Source: Loxodes magnus (taxonomy: Eukaryota > Ciliophora > Karyorelictea > Loxodida > Loxodidae). From it: DNA of 64,000 bases. A program made the translations under genes and the position numbers. The notes below the pieces were generated by a model. That model had not been told where the DNA came from, did not search any database, and saw only the letters and a list, made by a program, of their open reading frames with translations. The stretch is from assembly GCA_946699065.1 (NCBI GenBank), contig CAMPDV010000061.1, positions 868,001-932,000 of the forward strand. Reading direction: 5' to 3'. Positions 11,243 through 22,055 of this stretch are shown piece by piece; within the stretch, counting starts at the first letter, position 1, and each line of letters starts with the position of its first letter.

Positions 11243-12747
11243 TTTTAGAAGAATTTAATAAACCCTTATTATCCGCTTATAATTAAAGTCTAAATCTAAT
11301 TATATTCAGTACTAATATTTTAAGAATAGTTATTTAAAAAAAGTTTCTTGGAAATGAAAAAGAGAGATTTTAAAATTTTTATTTTTATAAGTTGCTTAGT
11401 ATGTGATTGCTTCAATTAAAGTTAATAATTGATATTTAGCGAAGGAGACTATAAATATAAAAGTCAATTAAGAAATGAAAATAATTTAAAAGAATGTAAA
11501 ATAATCAAGTTATATTAAAAGCGAAAAAACTAATAATATCCCTTTTAAGAGAATCAAAATCTTTCTTCAAAAGAAAATACTGAAGCATCTAATTAGTTAT
11601 TCCTTAAATTTCATTTTGACGTTTTAAAAAAACTCATTTTTATTATATTTTTAGCTCTAAAGATTTAAATTTTTAAAACTCAGGCTTATTTATTAAAAAA
11701 TTATATAAGTATGGCTTTGTTTATCTGGTTGGAGAACATTGTATTATAATAAAATTTTTAAAAAGCACCTTTGAAATTTATTTGAAATGGAACATTAAAA
11801 TATTAATTTGATCAAATTAAAACTTAAAGATTATAGTTAAAAACAGATAAAATCAAGTCAGTTTAGGTTGCAAATATCAGCATATCAAGAGGAAGTGAAT
11901 AGCTTAAATATACGATATTAACTATTGCATTATGAATGAAGATTTAATGAATCTCAAATTATCGTTCATTTTAATTTCTTGGATAACTTCCTAACTTTCC
12001 AAGACTCGCAGCTACCCAATAAAAGCTAAGTCGAAAAAGCTTTTTGTATATATCAACTATTATAACTAAAAATAAGCAGCTATAATAAACATTCAGAGCT
12101 AAGTTTTTTAAACAAGTCTTCAAAATTAAAAATTGAAATAGATTTCCTCGGATAATAAAATGACATAAGTAAATATTATGAAATAATTAAATTTAAATAA
12201 AAAAGAAATTAAACTTATTTTTTAATAGATATACCATTCTCACGAAATCCATAAAATCTAAACTAATTTAATATCTATTTAAATTATTTTCTTAATATCA
12301 TTATTATAAATATTTAATATACTATAGAAACTCCTTTTCAATTAAAAAATAATTTTTTAATTTATAATTAAACAAAATTTAGATGAGCAGAATATAAAAA
12401 ATGTAAATATATCTAAAATAGAAATATGCTATGCTGTTTTTAAATTAAGTTATTGATTAAATATATATAGAATAAAATAATTTTTATATATTAAGAAAAT
12501 AAAATTTTGCTCCAAATCAATTTTTATATTTAATAACTGAATATTTTTTATGGAAATTAAAAAATTAAATATTTTATTAGTTTTGTATAATAATAGTCTC
12601 ATTATTAATTTTAATAGTTCAAATATAATTATTTAAATTTATGCTGCTGGTCTTTATCATATTCATGGTTTAAAAATCAAAATTAAATCCAGAAATTAAA
12701 GAGAATCGGAGGTTTTATTTTGATTTTTAAAAGAAAAGATAAATTGA
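11243..12747. other. intergenic or C-terminal extension of LRR gene B
   Basis: The frame of LRR gene B remains open here. From the ATG at 11354 it gives MKKRDFKIFIFISCLVCDCF, a possible signal-like hydrophobic start, then SEGDYKYKSQLRNENNLKEC and later FIWNGTLKYQ with Trp=TGA. This looks more coding-like than typical spacer. Either a separate small gene or readthrough of the TGA at 11240 could explain it. Candidate ends are TGAs near 11935-11960. No family was recognised. Confidence 0.35.
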
Positions 12748-14715
12748 TCATTCAAAAAAAATTTATTTTATATATAACAATTTGAAAATAGAAGATATGG
12801 GCAGCACTCTAATCATTTGAATATAAAGCCATTCAAAAGTTAGATTCCTGAAATTATAATTTAAATGAAATTAATATAATAAAGTTGATATAATGTTTAT
12901 GTCTAAATATAGCTTTATAATTGAAAAAATGATTTTAAAATATTACCCTTTAAGTATAAACTTAAAAATATTATAATAAAGCTTCATTTTATTTTTTAAT
13001 AATTAATATATTAATTTTATAAAAGTGAAATTTATCATTTCTCAATCAAGTCATAAATCAAGTTCTATCTAATCTCTATCCTGAAAATCATATTCTATTT
13101 GTAATTTTTTGAATTGTTTACTTAGTTGAGCAACAAATGGTTCTTCAACTTAAGTACCTATAATATTTAAGTATCTTAACTTTTTATAAATAGGGTATAC
13201 TTAGCCTTGTTAATTGATAATAGGAAAAGCGTTTTCTGTTATTTCAGTATTTTCAAACAAGTTCAAAAAATTTAAATGACAACAATTAATAATTATTTGC
13301 CTAACACCTTCATCCTTTAGATCACTTTCCTTAAACTCTAACTCTTTTAAGTTTTTTATCTCTACTATTTCCTAAATTATTTCATTATTGGAAGAATATA
13401 GAAAGTTACCTAGTATTAAGATTTCTAGCAGTTTATTGTTCTATTAAATTGTCTTAAAAGTTTAGACCGAAAGATTTTTTATAAAAATAAGCATTATTAG
13501 TTTAAGCTTAATACAGGCTTTAAAGATGGTTTGTAAAGTTTCATTTTTAATATCTAAATCTGAGAGAGACAATTACTGGATATTAGCACAGTAATTTCCT
13601 ATTTACACCAAAGAAATATCAGAAATGTTTAGTAAGTTTAGGTTAAGTGATTTCAAATTAGGAGTGTGCTTTAGTAAGGTAGACAAATTTTCGTCGTTAA
13701 ATTTTTCGCATCTATATATTTCTATGTTTTCCACTTAGTCGTTTTAGTTAGATAAAAAACTTTGAAAGTCTCAACAAGAGAACAAAGCGTTTCACAATAC
13801 AAAATTTTTTATTCTGTTCCATTAAAATTTTGAAAGAATTTGACTTTTTATTAATCCTGAAGTTAAATAAAGCTTCTATAAGTTAGGACAAAAGTCAATT
13901 ATTTTATCGAAATATTTGTTCTCATTGATATTGATTTCTTCTAAATTTTTTCCTTTAACTTGAAGATATTTCCCTATAATCTCATAATCGATTGTATCAC
14001 TATGTATTTTTAAAATTTTTAAACTTTAACTCTAGCAGTAATCATTAAGAAAGCTCCCATTAATTTAGCTCTCATAAGTACAAGTAATTTTAATTCCCTA
14101 TAATTTTTCTAGTTTATTTAAGAAATTTAAGTTTTTGTCTTCTCTTATACTAACATCTAAAAGAACCAAAAATTGTAGGTTTGTGAATAATGAAATGCTT
14201 TATAAGATCATATTATCTATATCATAAAATAGACTTATTTTAAACTTAACCAATTATGAAAACTTTTACTTTTGGTATTTTTATTCCAGTTTTTTTTAAA
14301 TATTTTTATTTACTTTTTCTTATATTTTTTAGCATAATTTTTCTGATATTTGCTCTTCTAAAATTATAGATAAATATTTAACTTCAGAATGTCCTATTTG
14401 TTATAAAGTTCATTATAGTTTGCTTTTTATATAATCATCATTAGTGGAATAATCTCTTATTGACAATGTATCAAAAATATAAATGAAGTATCTAAAAAAT
14501 TTGCTCGTTTGCTGTAAGTGGCAAATATCTCGTTTGCTTAAGAATTTAAATATTATCTATGTTATGTAGGCTTTAATTCAAATATTTTCTTTCGCATTTT
14601 TTTATTTTTTAACTAATTTTTCTTCCAGTGATTTGTATTTTTCATCTTAATTTAAATTTCTTTTAAGTGAACGAATTTCATTTTCTTCTTATATGCTTGC
14701 CTTTTCATTATCCAT
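12748..14715 (-). CDS. LRR gene C: F-box-like leucine-rich-repeat protein
   Basis: This 655-codon frame starts MDNEKASIQEENEIRSLKRN. The F-box-like core IIFKFLSKRDICHLQQTSKF lies near residues 58-77, and LRRs run to the family block ITENAFPIINQQGQVYPIY. Trp is encoded by TGA at homologous positions (LQWTLQQIGHSEV, LDLWLDWEMINF). The frame is continuous by phase (14715 to the TGA at 12750). The last roughly 100 residues are AT-rich and poorly conserved, so the true end may be earlier. The gene faces away from tRNA-Ser copy 4, at a larger distance (1.26 kb) than in the other pairs. It converges on LRR gene B. The exact start is uncertain, because no other in-frame ATG is close upstream. Confidence 0.75.
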
Positions 14716-15970
14716 ACCATCTTCCAAATGATTTTTTTATTTCGTTTTTATTTTAATTTTTTTTAATTTTTCTAGCTCATTTGGTATATTTTATGAAATT
14801 ATTTCTTTTTAGATTAAGTTTTAATTATCATAAACTTATTCTTCGACAATTTATTGGTTTATTTCCTCCTTATATGCTTACTCACTTCTACTCCCTTTCA
14901 TTTTTTTTAATTTTATTTTATTTAAATAAAGTGCCTTTTAACGACCTAATTAAAAAAAGACTTTAATTTTTTTATTTAAATTTATATAATAATATTTAAA
15001 ATATTACTATATAAATGAAAAATATCGGAATAACGATATTACTTAAATAATATAAATATTAATTAAATTACGAAGATCATATTATAATATCTACAGGATA
15101 TTTAAAAATTAAATAGCTCTCACCAAAATTGTATTTTTATTCATCACCCAAATATAAATCTGACTTATATACTAATTATTTATTTATAAATAGCTTTAAT
15201 TTTGTTAATTTAAATATAATAATTTTATATCAATATCTGTTCTAAATTTTAACTATTTTAAATATTCTAGCAACTATTTTAGATTTTGCTACAAAAGTAA
15301 ATTCTTTTTAATTATTTTGCTTTATCAATTATCTCTCTATATTAATTATTTTAATATTAGAATTAAGATTTTAAATTTTATATTGTGAAGGTTTATTTTT
15401 TAATTTCATTTAAAATATTAAACTAAATTTAATTTTTTTGATTTATGATAATTTTCTTACTGTCGTATACTAACATTTAATGATTATTCGATATTTTATC
15501 AATTTATAATATATAAAAAATTAGAATTTTAAAATACAAATTTTACTCTATTTTGTTTTATTTTTTATGCTTTGAAGTATTTATTGTTAAAATAAGGGAT
15601 ACTAATAATAGTTAAAAAATTAGAGAAAATTTAAATAGTTTTGAATAGATAGAATTTTAATATTTTTAAACTATTTCTAAATTAATTTCTAATATTTGAT
15701 TAAATATATTATAATCAATATATTATTCACTTTTTTAATAGTGTATTTCTATCTTTTTAAACTAAATTTTTTTATATTAATTCTAGATTTTTTTTTATGT
15801 AGTACACTATTTTGAAAATTATGGATAATTGAGATTGATAGAAATTTTATTTCATGGTTTTCTAAATTTAATTTAAATTATTTAAGTTGATTCTTCTTTA
15901 TTTTATGAATTATTTATATATCAGATCCTAGATTTTATGTATTTAAGGGATGTGTTAAGTGTTAATATAA
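14716..15970. other. AT-rich spacer upstream of LRR gene C and tRNA-Ser copy 4
   Basis: About 1.25 kb of very AT-rich DNA with no supported gene. The 60 bp just before the tRNA (from about 15912) match, in reverse complement, the 5' flank of tRNA-Ser copy 5 almost perfectly (TATATCAGATCCTAGATTTT and following). This marks a shared duplicated segment. Confidence 0.45.
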
Positions 15971-16051
15971 GACACTATGGCCGAGTGGTTAAGGCGACAG
16001 ACTTGAAATCTGTTGGGTTCTCCCGCGCAGGTTCAAATCCTGCTGGTGTCG
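15971..16051 (+). tRNA. tRNA-Ser(UGA), copy 4
   Basis: An 81-nt class II tRNA identical to the other four copies, with anticodon TGA. It lies upstream of LRR gene C in divergent orientation. Its 5' flank contains GGGATGTGTTAAGTGTTAAT just before the mature end. Confidence 0.95.
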
Positions 16052-16204
16052 TTCTTTTTAAATTTTAATAAATAGATTTCTCTTTCTATTAGATTCTAAT
16101 TTTAAATCAAAACTTTTTTATTAAAATTATTTAATTCCTTACCTTTAAAATATGTGATATATTTTTAAGTCAAATTTTTATTTATTATATATAAAAAATA
16201 TAAA

Positions 16205-16942
16205 ATGGCTTCTAAGAAATAACAGAATTTTGAACAAAATATTTAAACAGGAAAATTCTCTAAAAAATAAAAAAAACGAAATAGTTATAATGAGTGAAAG
16301 TGAGAAATATGATTGATATGACGAACACTAACCACTTGGAAATCCAGAATTAAAAAACTTCCCACACAAACTCAAATAGAAATATTATCTAAGTCATTAA
16401 AGGAGTTTATGTTTAAAAATAGATAGCTCACAGATAAAGTAGAAAAATTAGAAAAACTAATAACGTCTTTACTTGAGAAACAATATTAATAATCATAAAA
16501 AATGGAAGATAAACTGGAACAAAGAATTCTTTAAATTTAATAATAAATTCAGGTTACGCCATTTTCGATTTAACAGAATTAATCAGATCCTATGGAAATA
16601 GAAAATGAAACCTCAAATTAAAATAAACAGTAAACGTTTATTTAAAATAAGTAGTAAATTTAAATTAAATAAGTGTTACAGGAATGATAGTTTAAAAGAA
16701 GTATAAAATGTTACGTGTGCAATAAATAACATCAATGAAAATACTGCTACTAACTAAGCGAAATTTAAAGAAAGAATAAATAAGATATTTTTAGAAAACT
16801 ATTTAGGATATATCCAACATAAAGCGGAGAAATTTATAGAAAACAATTCTTTAATTCAAATCTTAATCCTTGGATAAATAATTAGGAACGCTACATGCAA
16901 GATGAAAACTATTCAGAATATTAAAGGATGGTGCGCTAATGA
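16205..16942 (+). CDS. gag/ORF1-like protein with CX2CX3HX4C knuckle
   Basis: An intact 245-residue frame that starts MASKKQQNFEQN and has a coiled coil at about residues 75-125 (LTDKVEKLEKLITSLLEKQY). It carries the zinc knuckle CYVCNKQHQWKYC, a CX2CX3HX4C variant with Trp=TGA, then GEIYRKQFFNS. It ends TAA TGA. The stop sits in a hairpin-like 3' sequence (GTGCGCTAATGAAGTGCTAC) that resembles the shared SINE 3' hairpin. A related, damaged copy begins about 140 bp downstream. The family role is probably nucleic-acid binding in a retroelement (inference). No polymerase was found. Confidence 0.7.
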
Positions 16943-17079
16943 AGTGCTACACCGCCTAACTAAGCCTAGTAGAAATTCAAGACAAACTAATGGAGACAAC
17001 CTGATAGAATAGGTCAGATGGCTGGCTACTAAGGCTTTAACAAAACTTTTTAACTTTTAACTTTTTTATATATAAAAAA

Positions 17080-17810
17080 ATGGCACCTAAGAAATAATCC
17101 TCTCTTGGCTCTTTCGTAAAAAAGAATAATAATCTAACATAATTGAATAAGAGCATCAATAATATTAAGAAATAGAATCTAAGGAAGCTTTTGCATAATC
17201 TGTGAAACAACGAACTACTAATATATAGTTCGAATCAAAATAACAAAGATAAAGGATATAAAAACTAGAAAAAATGTACGAAGAATTGATTTAATCACTA
17301 GATTATTAATTTCCATAATTGGAAGAAACAATCGATAATTCGAATCGTAAATTGAAATTAAATTGGAATAGATTGATAAAAATTTCATAAAATTCCTCAA
17401 ATGTTTTAAATCCAATTTTCTAAACTTGAAATAGAAATGAAATAATTTAAGGAAAAATAAGAATAATGACAAGTATAATCAAGTATTCCAATGGAAATCA
17501 AAATGGAATATTAATAATAAGAGACAAATAAGATATATTCCTATCTTAGAAAGATCCGGTACTACATATGCTAGAAGAATCACTGCTGAAGAAAATGCTG
17601 AAAAAGGCAGAAATTGAAAGAATTAATAAGAAATAAATATTAGAAGAACTCTTATGCTTCTGACCAACAAGGACAGGACAAATTTACAGAAAGAAATTCT
17701 ATAATTCAAGATTCAACGAGGAGAATAACAACTGGAGAAGAAACTAAACGGAAAATTATTTTTTGAGGGGGATACAAGGAAGTCGGATTAATGAAGTCCT
17801 ACGACATCCA
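17080..17810 (+). pseudogene. gag/ORF1-like copy, frameshifted
   Basis: It starts MAPKKQSSLGSFVKKNNN after seven A. A degenerate knuckle YICQKNHCWRKC near 17560-17600 lacks its first Cys (Tyr instead) and keeps the CX3HX4C spacing of the copy at 16.2 kb. The homologous tail GQIYRKKFYNSRF is in another phase, so an indel lies between about 17600 and 17640. The end carries AGTCGGATTAATGAAGTCCT, parallel to the end of the 16.2-kb copy. The two copies are in tandem and the same orientation. Confidence 0.6.
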
Positions 17811-17916
17811 TTTAGCTTAGGAGAGAGCAGGAACAAATAGAAGTTAACTGTGAGCTCTTCTCTGAGACTATAAACTTAATTTCTCTTTTTTTTTATAAAA
17901 GAAATTAGATTAAAGA

Positions 17917-18205
17917 GGGCGAAATTCTTTAAAGATTTTTTAAACTCTCAATTGTTCTTCGTAAATATCCAATGGGCTAGCATTCCCTTAAATTACCATA
18001 TCTTCTAAAGGAGATCTAATCGAAACGATTCCCCAAAGATCTTAGAGTCTGAACAACTATCAACCCGTTGTTATTATACACTCTATTTTTAAGCTTCTTC
18101 TCGGTTCCTACCAAGATTCTTAACCGATTCTTCGCATCACAAGGTATTTCCAGGCACCAAAGTTATTGTCGAATTCAGTGTAAGAATTGCTCCTCATTAT
18201 TTAAA
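17917..18205 (-). mobile_element. SINE-like repeat, family 4, degenerate copy
   Basis: In reverse complement this matches the copies at 55.3 and 60.4 kb. Shared words are TTCAGACTCT-AGATCT, TTTCGATTA, TTTAGAA-ATATGGTAAT and GAAGAACAATTGA. The 3' hairpin region is decayed (TTTAAAGAATTTCGCCCTCT). It is moderately GC-richer than its surroundings. Confidence 0.55.
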
Positions 18206-18714
18206 TTAAATACATATAATATTTTATCTTATATCCCCTCTATATTCTAGTATTTTTAATTTTGTTAATTTTAAATAATTTTAAACTATTTCAATAATAA
18301 ATTCTTCTTTCTTCGACTCTTAAAATGCAATTTCTTAAATTTATTAATAAAGCTATCTTACAAAAATGATTCAGCAGTTTATTAAACCTTTATATTTTAT
18401 AGAAATTAATAATTAAGTTAAACTTAAATAAAAGATTAAAGCATATTAACAATATATAACGACAGTTTAATTAATAAGAGCATGATATTATACTTTAAAG
18501 GTTTATTATATAGGAATATATTAATATAGCTTGCTTTTCTTTGATCTATTAGTAATATTTTTACGCTTTCATTTGAATTATGATTTAAAAACTTAATACC
18601 TTCCGAAATTTTACTAGCATTGTTAATTACAATCTTTTTTTCATTTAATTGAGAAATTAATTTCAATAAATTCTAAAATTAATAAACTAAAATGTCTATT
18701 ATTACATTATGCAT
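18175..18714 (-). CDS. small hypothetical protein
   Basis: From the ATG at 18714 the frame reads MHNVIIDILVYQFQNLLKLI, then SQLNEKKIVINNASKISEG and ESVKILLIDQRKASYIN. The mix of residues is more protein-like than nearby frames. TAA/TAG appear as Gln. The first TGA is at 18177, inside the adjacent SINE-like repeat, so the real end is probably nearer 18400. I do not recognise the family. It could be a fragment. Confidence 0.35.
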
Positions 18715-18999
18715 TTTATTGATATTAACTATAAACATTTATTAAAACTACTAATCCTTTTCGAGTGATTTCTTTCAATTTCATTTATAAAATTTGCTAG
18801 GATTATTATATTATAAACTATACTCCTTTATTTATTAATCTTAATAGCATAGTTTTATAAACTCTGGATTTTATAACTTAGTTCTATTATGTTCATTGCT
18901 TATAATTTTTAAATATTTGTCACTGTTTTCCTTACTAATTAGTTAATATTCTTATTCATTATTATAATATATTTTTATACCAACTTAAACATAGAAAAA

Positions 19000-19893
19000 A
19001 TGGTAGAAGGCTTCAAAAAGGGCTTCTATAACTCCTCTTTTTTAGCCAAAAAAGAAGAGAGGAAGCAGGAAACTAATTCTTAGCAGTTTTCTTTTTCATA
19101 ACCCTAACTTTTTCTTACTTAATAACCTGGAAATTAACAAGAGTAACGAAAGCAAGACCTAAAGATAATCCATATGGAAACTCCAACCTCAAATGAGAAA
19201 GCAAGGAAGCAGATGAAGTCTGCTTTACACCAAGAGGTATCGGAGTTCAATCCTTCTTGCCAGATGAGCATGGAATAGCTCATAAAAGTGGTACTAAACC
19301 TCCAGGAAGAGGTTAAAAAGCTTCGTAAGGAGAACACGAAGTTGACAGAGCAGATCTCTCATGGAATTTAAGATTCAGTTGATCTTAGAATGGTCAATTT
19401 TGAAAGGGAGATTGATGCTTTATGAAAGTACCAGCAAGAATAAAATAGTTAGACAAAATCTTAGATACAATAAATTCAGAGCTAAAATACACAATTGGAA
19501 TTTAAAATTTCAAGTCAACAACAAGTGGAACAAATTGAAAAGGAACCTAACTAAAACTGCGAAATGGAGATTGAGGAAATAGGAGGAAGCAAGTCAAACG
19601 GAAGAACAGTAAGGAAGATTAGATTTTTAAAGAAATGCTACTTTTGTTGCTAACAAGGTCACTTATACAAGTAAAGCAAGAAATTTTATCAATTCAAGAA
19701 AAAATACTGAATCAAGGAAAAAAAGGAAAGAGAAATGCTGTTTTGAAATTGGGAAGGAGGAATCTATAAGAGAAGATTGAATCAAGATACACTGAGACTG
19801 ATTTTAACAAGAACTATTGGAAGAAGACGACAAGGAATAAACCAAATGGAGGAGAGATAAAGCTTATAAACTTATTTTAAGCGGCAGATGTGA
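19000..19893 (+). CDS. gag/ORF1-like protein (MVEGF subfamily), intact
   Basis: This 297-residue frame starts MVEGFKKGFYNSSFLAKKEE after six A. The conserved middle MSMEQLIKVVLNLQEEVKKL begins a coiled coil of about 90 residues (about 105-195). The zinc knuckle CYFCCQQGHLYKQS has Ser in place of the last Cys. The tail has GGIYKRRLNQD. Trp=TGA in DALWKYQQ and KKYWIKEK. The stop chosen is the TGA at 19891. The copies at 31.5 and 44.3 kb are close relatives. No pol frame follows. The tail after the gene has TTAAATAAA repeats. Confidence 0.7.
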
Positions 19894-21698
19894 AATCTAC
19901 TGCTAAACAATATTAAATAAATTAAATAAATTTAGCAACTTAAATCAAAAAATTCTCTTTTCACAAAACATAATAAATAAGTAAATTATTATAGATATAA
20001 ACCAATGTAGTTTAAACCTTGATATTATGCTAAAATATATAAAGAATATTTTAGTCTTTTAAATAATAAGCTTTATATCAATATTTCAATTTATTTATAG
20101 TATTAAGACCATTTTATTTATTTCTTTTATTTAAGCGTTAATAAGAGACTAATATATACTTCTATTTAATTTTATAGATAATGTTCGTAATAAGTATTTA
20201 TAATATAAGAATTAGGAATTTCAATCTTTGCTTCTAATTTTTATTCATTTTATTTTATTCATTTTAAGTTAAAATTTTTACAGTTTTATTGTATTTTGAT
20301 GACTTAGTTTAATTTCCCAGTGTGAGTAGCTTCAAAATATCTTGGTTTGAATATTTTATTTATAAGAGTAATTTTTACTATGGAGGTTATTCTTAACTTC
20401 ATAGTGATATATTTTTAAAAAATAGGCTACATAATTTAAGTTTTTAGAGTTAAAATCTACAAAAAAGCGATAATTTCCTTTATCTTAGGCCTCATGAGAA
20501 TACTTACAACCTTTATTCAGATATGGAATTAAAATACTCAATAATTACTTATTAATATCTTAATTAATTAATTCTTGAGCATGTAGGCTTTATTAAAAAA
20601 GTGATTTATAGTTTATTAAACTATTTTTATTCCTTTCTGAAATTAAAAATGAACTTTGACTTAAAAATCTTAATATCTCTTAGAGATAGGATATATTATA
20701 GATTTAAAAGCATTCATATCCTATCTATAATTACTTCTTTCATTCATTTTTAAATTAATTTGATATCTTAGTTACAAGGGGTTTGTTAGGTAGCCTTGAA
20801 TTTAATTGGAATCTTTACAAAATGCATTTGCGTATTTTATTTAGCTGATTGAATAACGAAGAACTTAAAATAGTTTCCTATCTCTAAAGTTTTAGTGGCT
20901 AATAGAGGATATTAATGATGCTGGTAATTTTAATTAGTTTTTAGATTCTCTATCCCCAAATAATTAACAAAAAGTGAATATTTTAAACTACAAGATAAAT
21001 ATACTTAGATTAAGCTAATATGTAATATTAGACTCTTTTATCTAGAGTTCTAACTAATATCTTGTTAGTTTTATAATTTAACTTAAATTAAACTATATAA
21101 GGGTTTTTTTATTTAATTATTGTTGCTTTTCAAGTCATAATTATTAAGACTTAGAACCATTCACTTATAAAATGCTAATAAAAAGAATTATACAGATCTC
21201 CTTATATTCTGATAATTTTAGATAGAAAGCAGAAGGTAATGTTATTACTAGGTAACTTACTCATTTTTAATAAGTTTATTTTAGCAAAACTCTCATTAAT
21301 GCCCTTTTCTTAAAAGGATTAAAATAGCCAGTTGTATTAATACAGTTAAAAGATTTTAGGAAAAATAGTAAAAACCAATTTAAATGATAAGCATTTTTAT
21401 TATCTTCTCATTGTTTTATCTATCTTTGATTTGATTGAAAGGAAATACTATTAGATTTAAAAATAGCTTGTATTTTTCAATAAATGAAAAGCTAAAAAGG
21501 CATATCCTTTGCTTCTAAGATTCTATTCAATTATTTCAAACACTTTTTAGATCAAAAGACTGTAAATATTTTACGCTTATATATGTTCTTAACAATTTAA
21601 TATACTAAGCTTAAAGCAATTTATAGGAAGCTTAGATTAGGTTCAGATAATAACCATCTAATTGTTAAAGCTTTATTTTAATTAAGATTTTAAAAGAA
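19894..21698. other. AT-rich intergenic
   Basis: About 1.8 kb between the gag-like element and tRNA-Ser copy 5. The beginning holds the (TTAAATAAA)n tail of the upstream element. No supported gene was seen on either strand. Confidence 0.4.
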
Positions 21699-21779
21699 CG
21701 ACACCAGCAGGATTTGAACCTGCGCGGGAGAACCCAACAGATTTCAAGTCTGTCGCCTTAACCACTCGGCCATAGTGTC
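21699..21779 (-). tRNA. tRNA-Ser(UGA), copy 5
   Basis: An 81-nt tRNA identical to the other copies, divergent from LRR gene D (277 bp to its ATG). Its 5' flank to about 21835 is the near-perfect counterpart of the flank of copy 4, which indicates duplication of a segment larger than the tRNA. Confidence 0.95.
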
Positions 21780-22055
21780 TTATATTAACACTAAACACAT
21801 CCCTTAAATACATAAAATCTAGGATCTGATATATAAATGGATTTTTCCTCTATAGTTCAAATATATCATTTTTTGCCATTCTACTAATTATAAAATAATA
21901 GCATCAACTTATCTTATAAACTTCTAACTAAAATAGAAGTTAACAGCAAAAGACAATTAGATAGCTTAATTAAGTACTTAGTAGAAATGATTTAATCTAA
22001 TATAATAATTATAGAGAATAAGCTATAAATCTAAAAGTGTATTTAAACTATAAAA

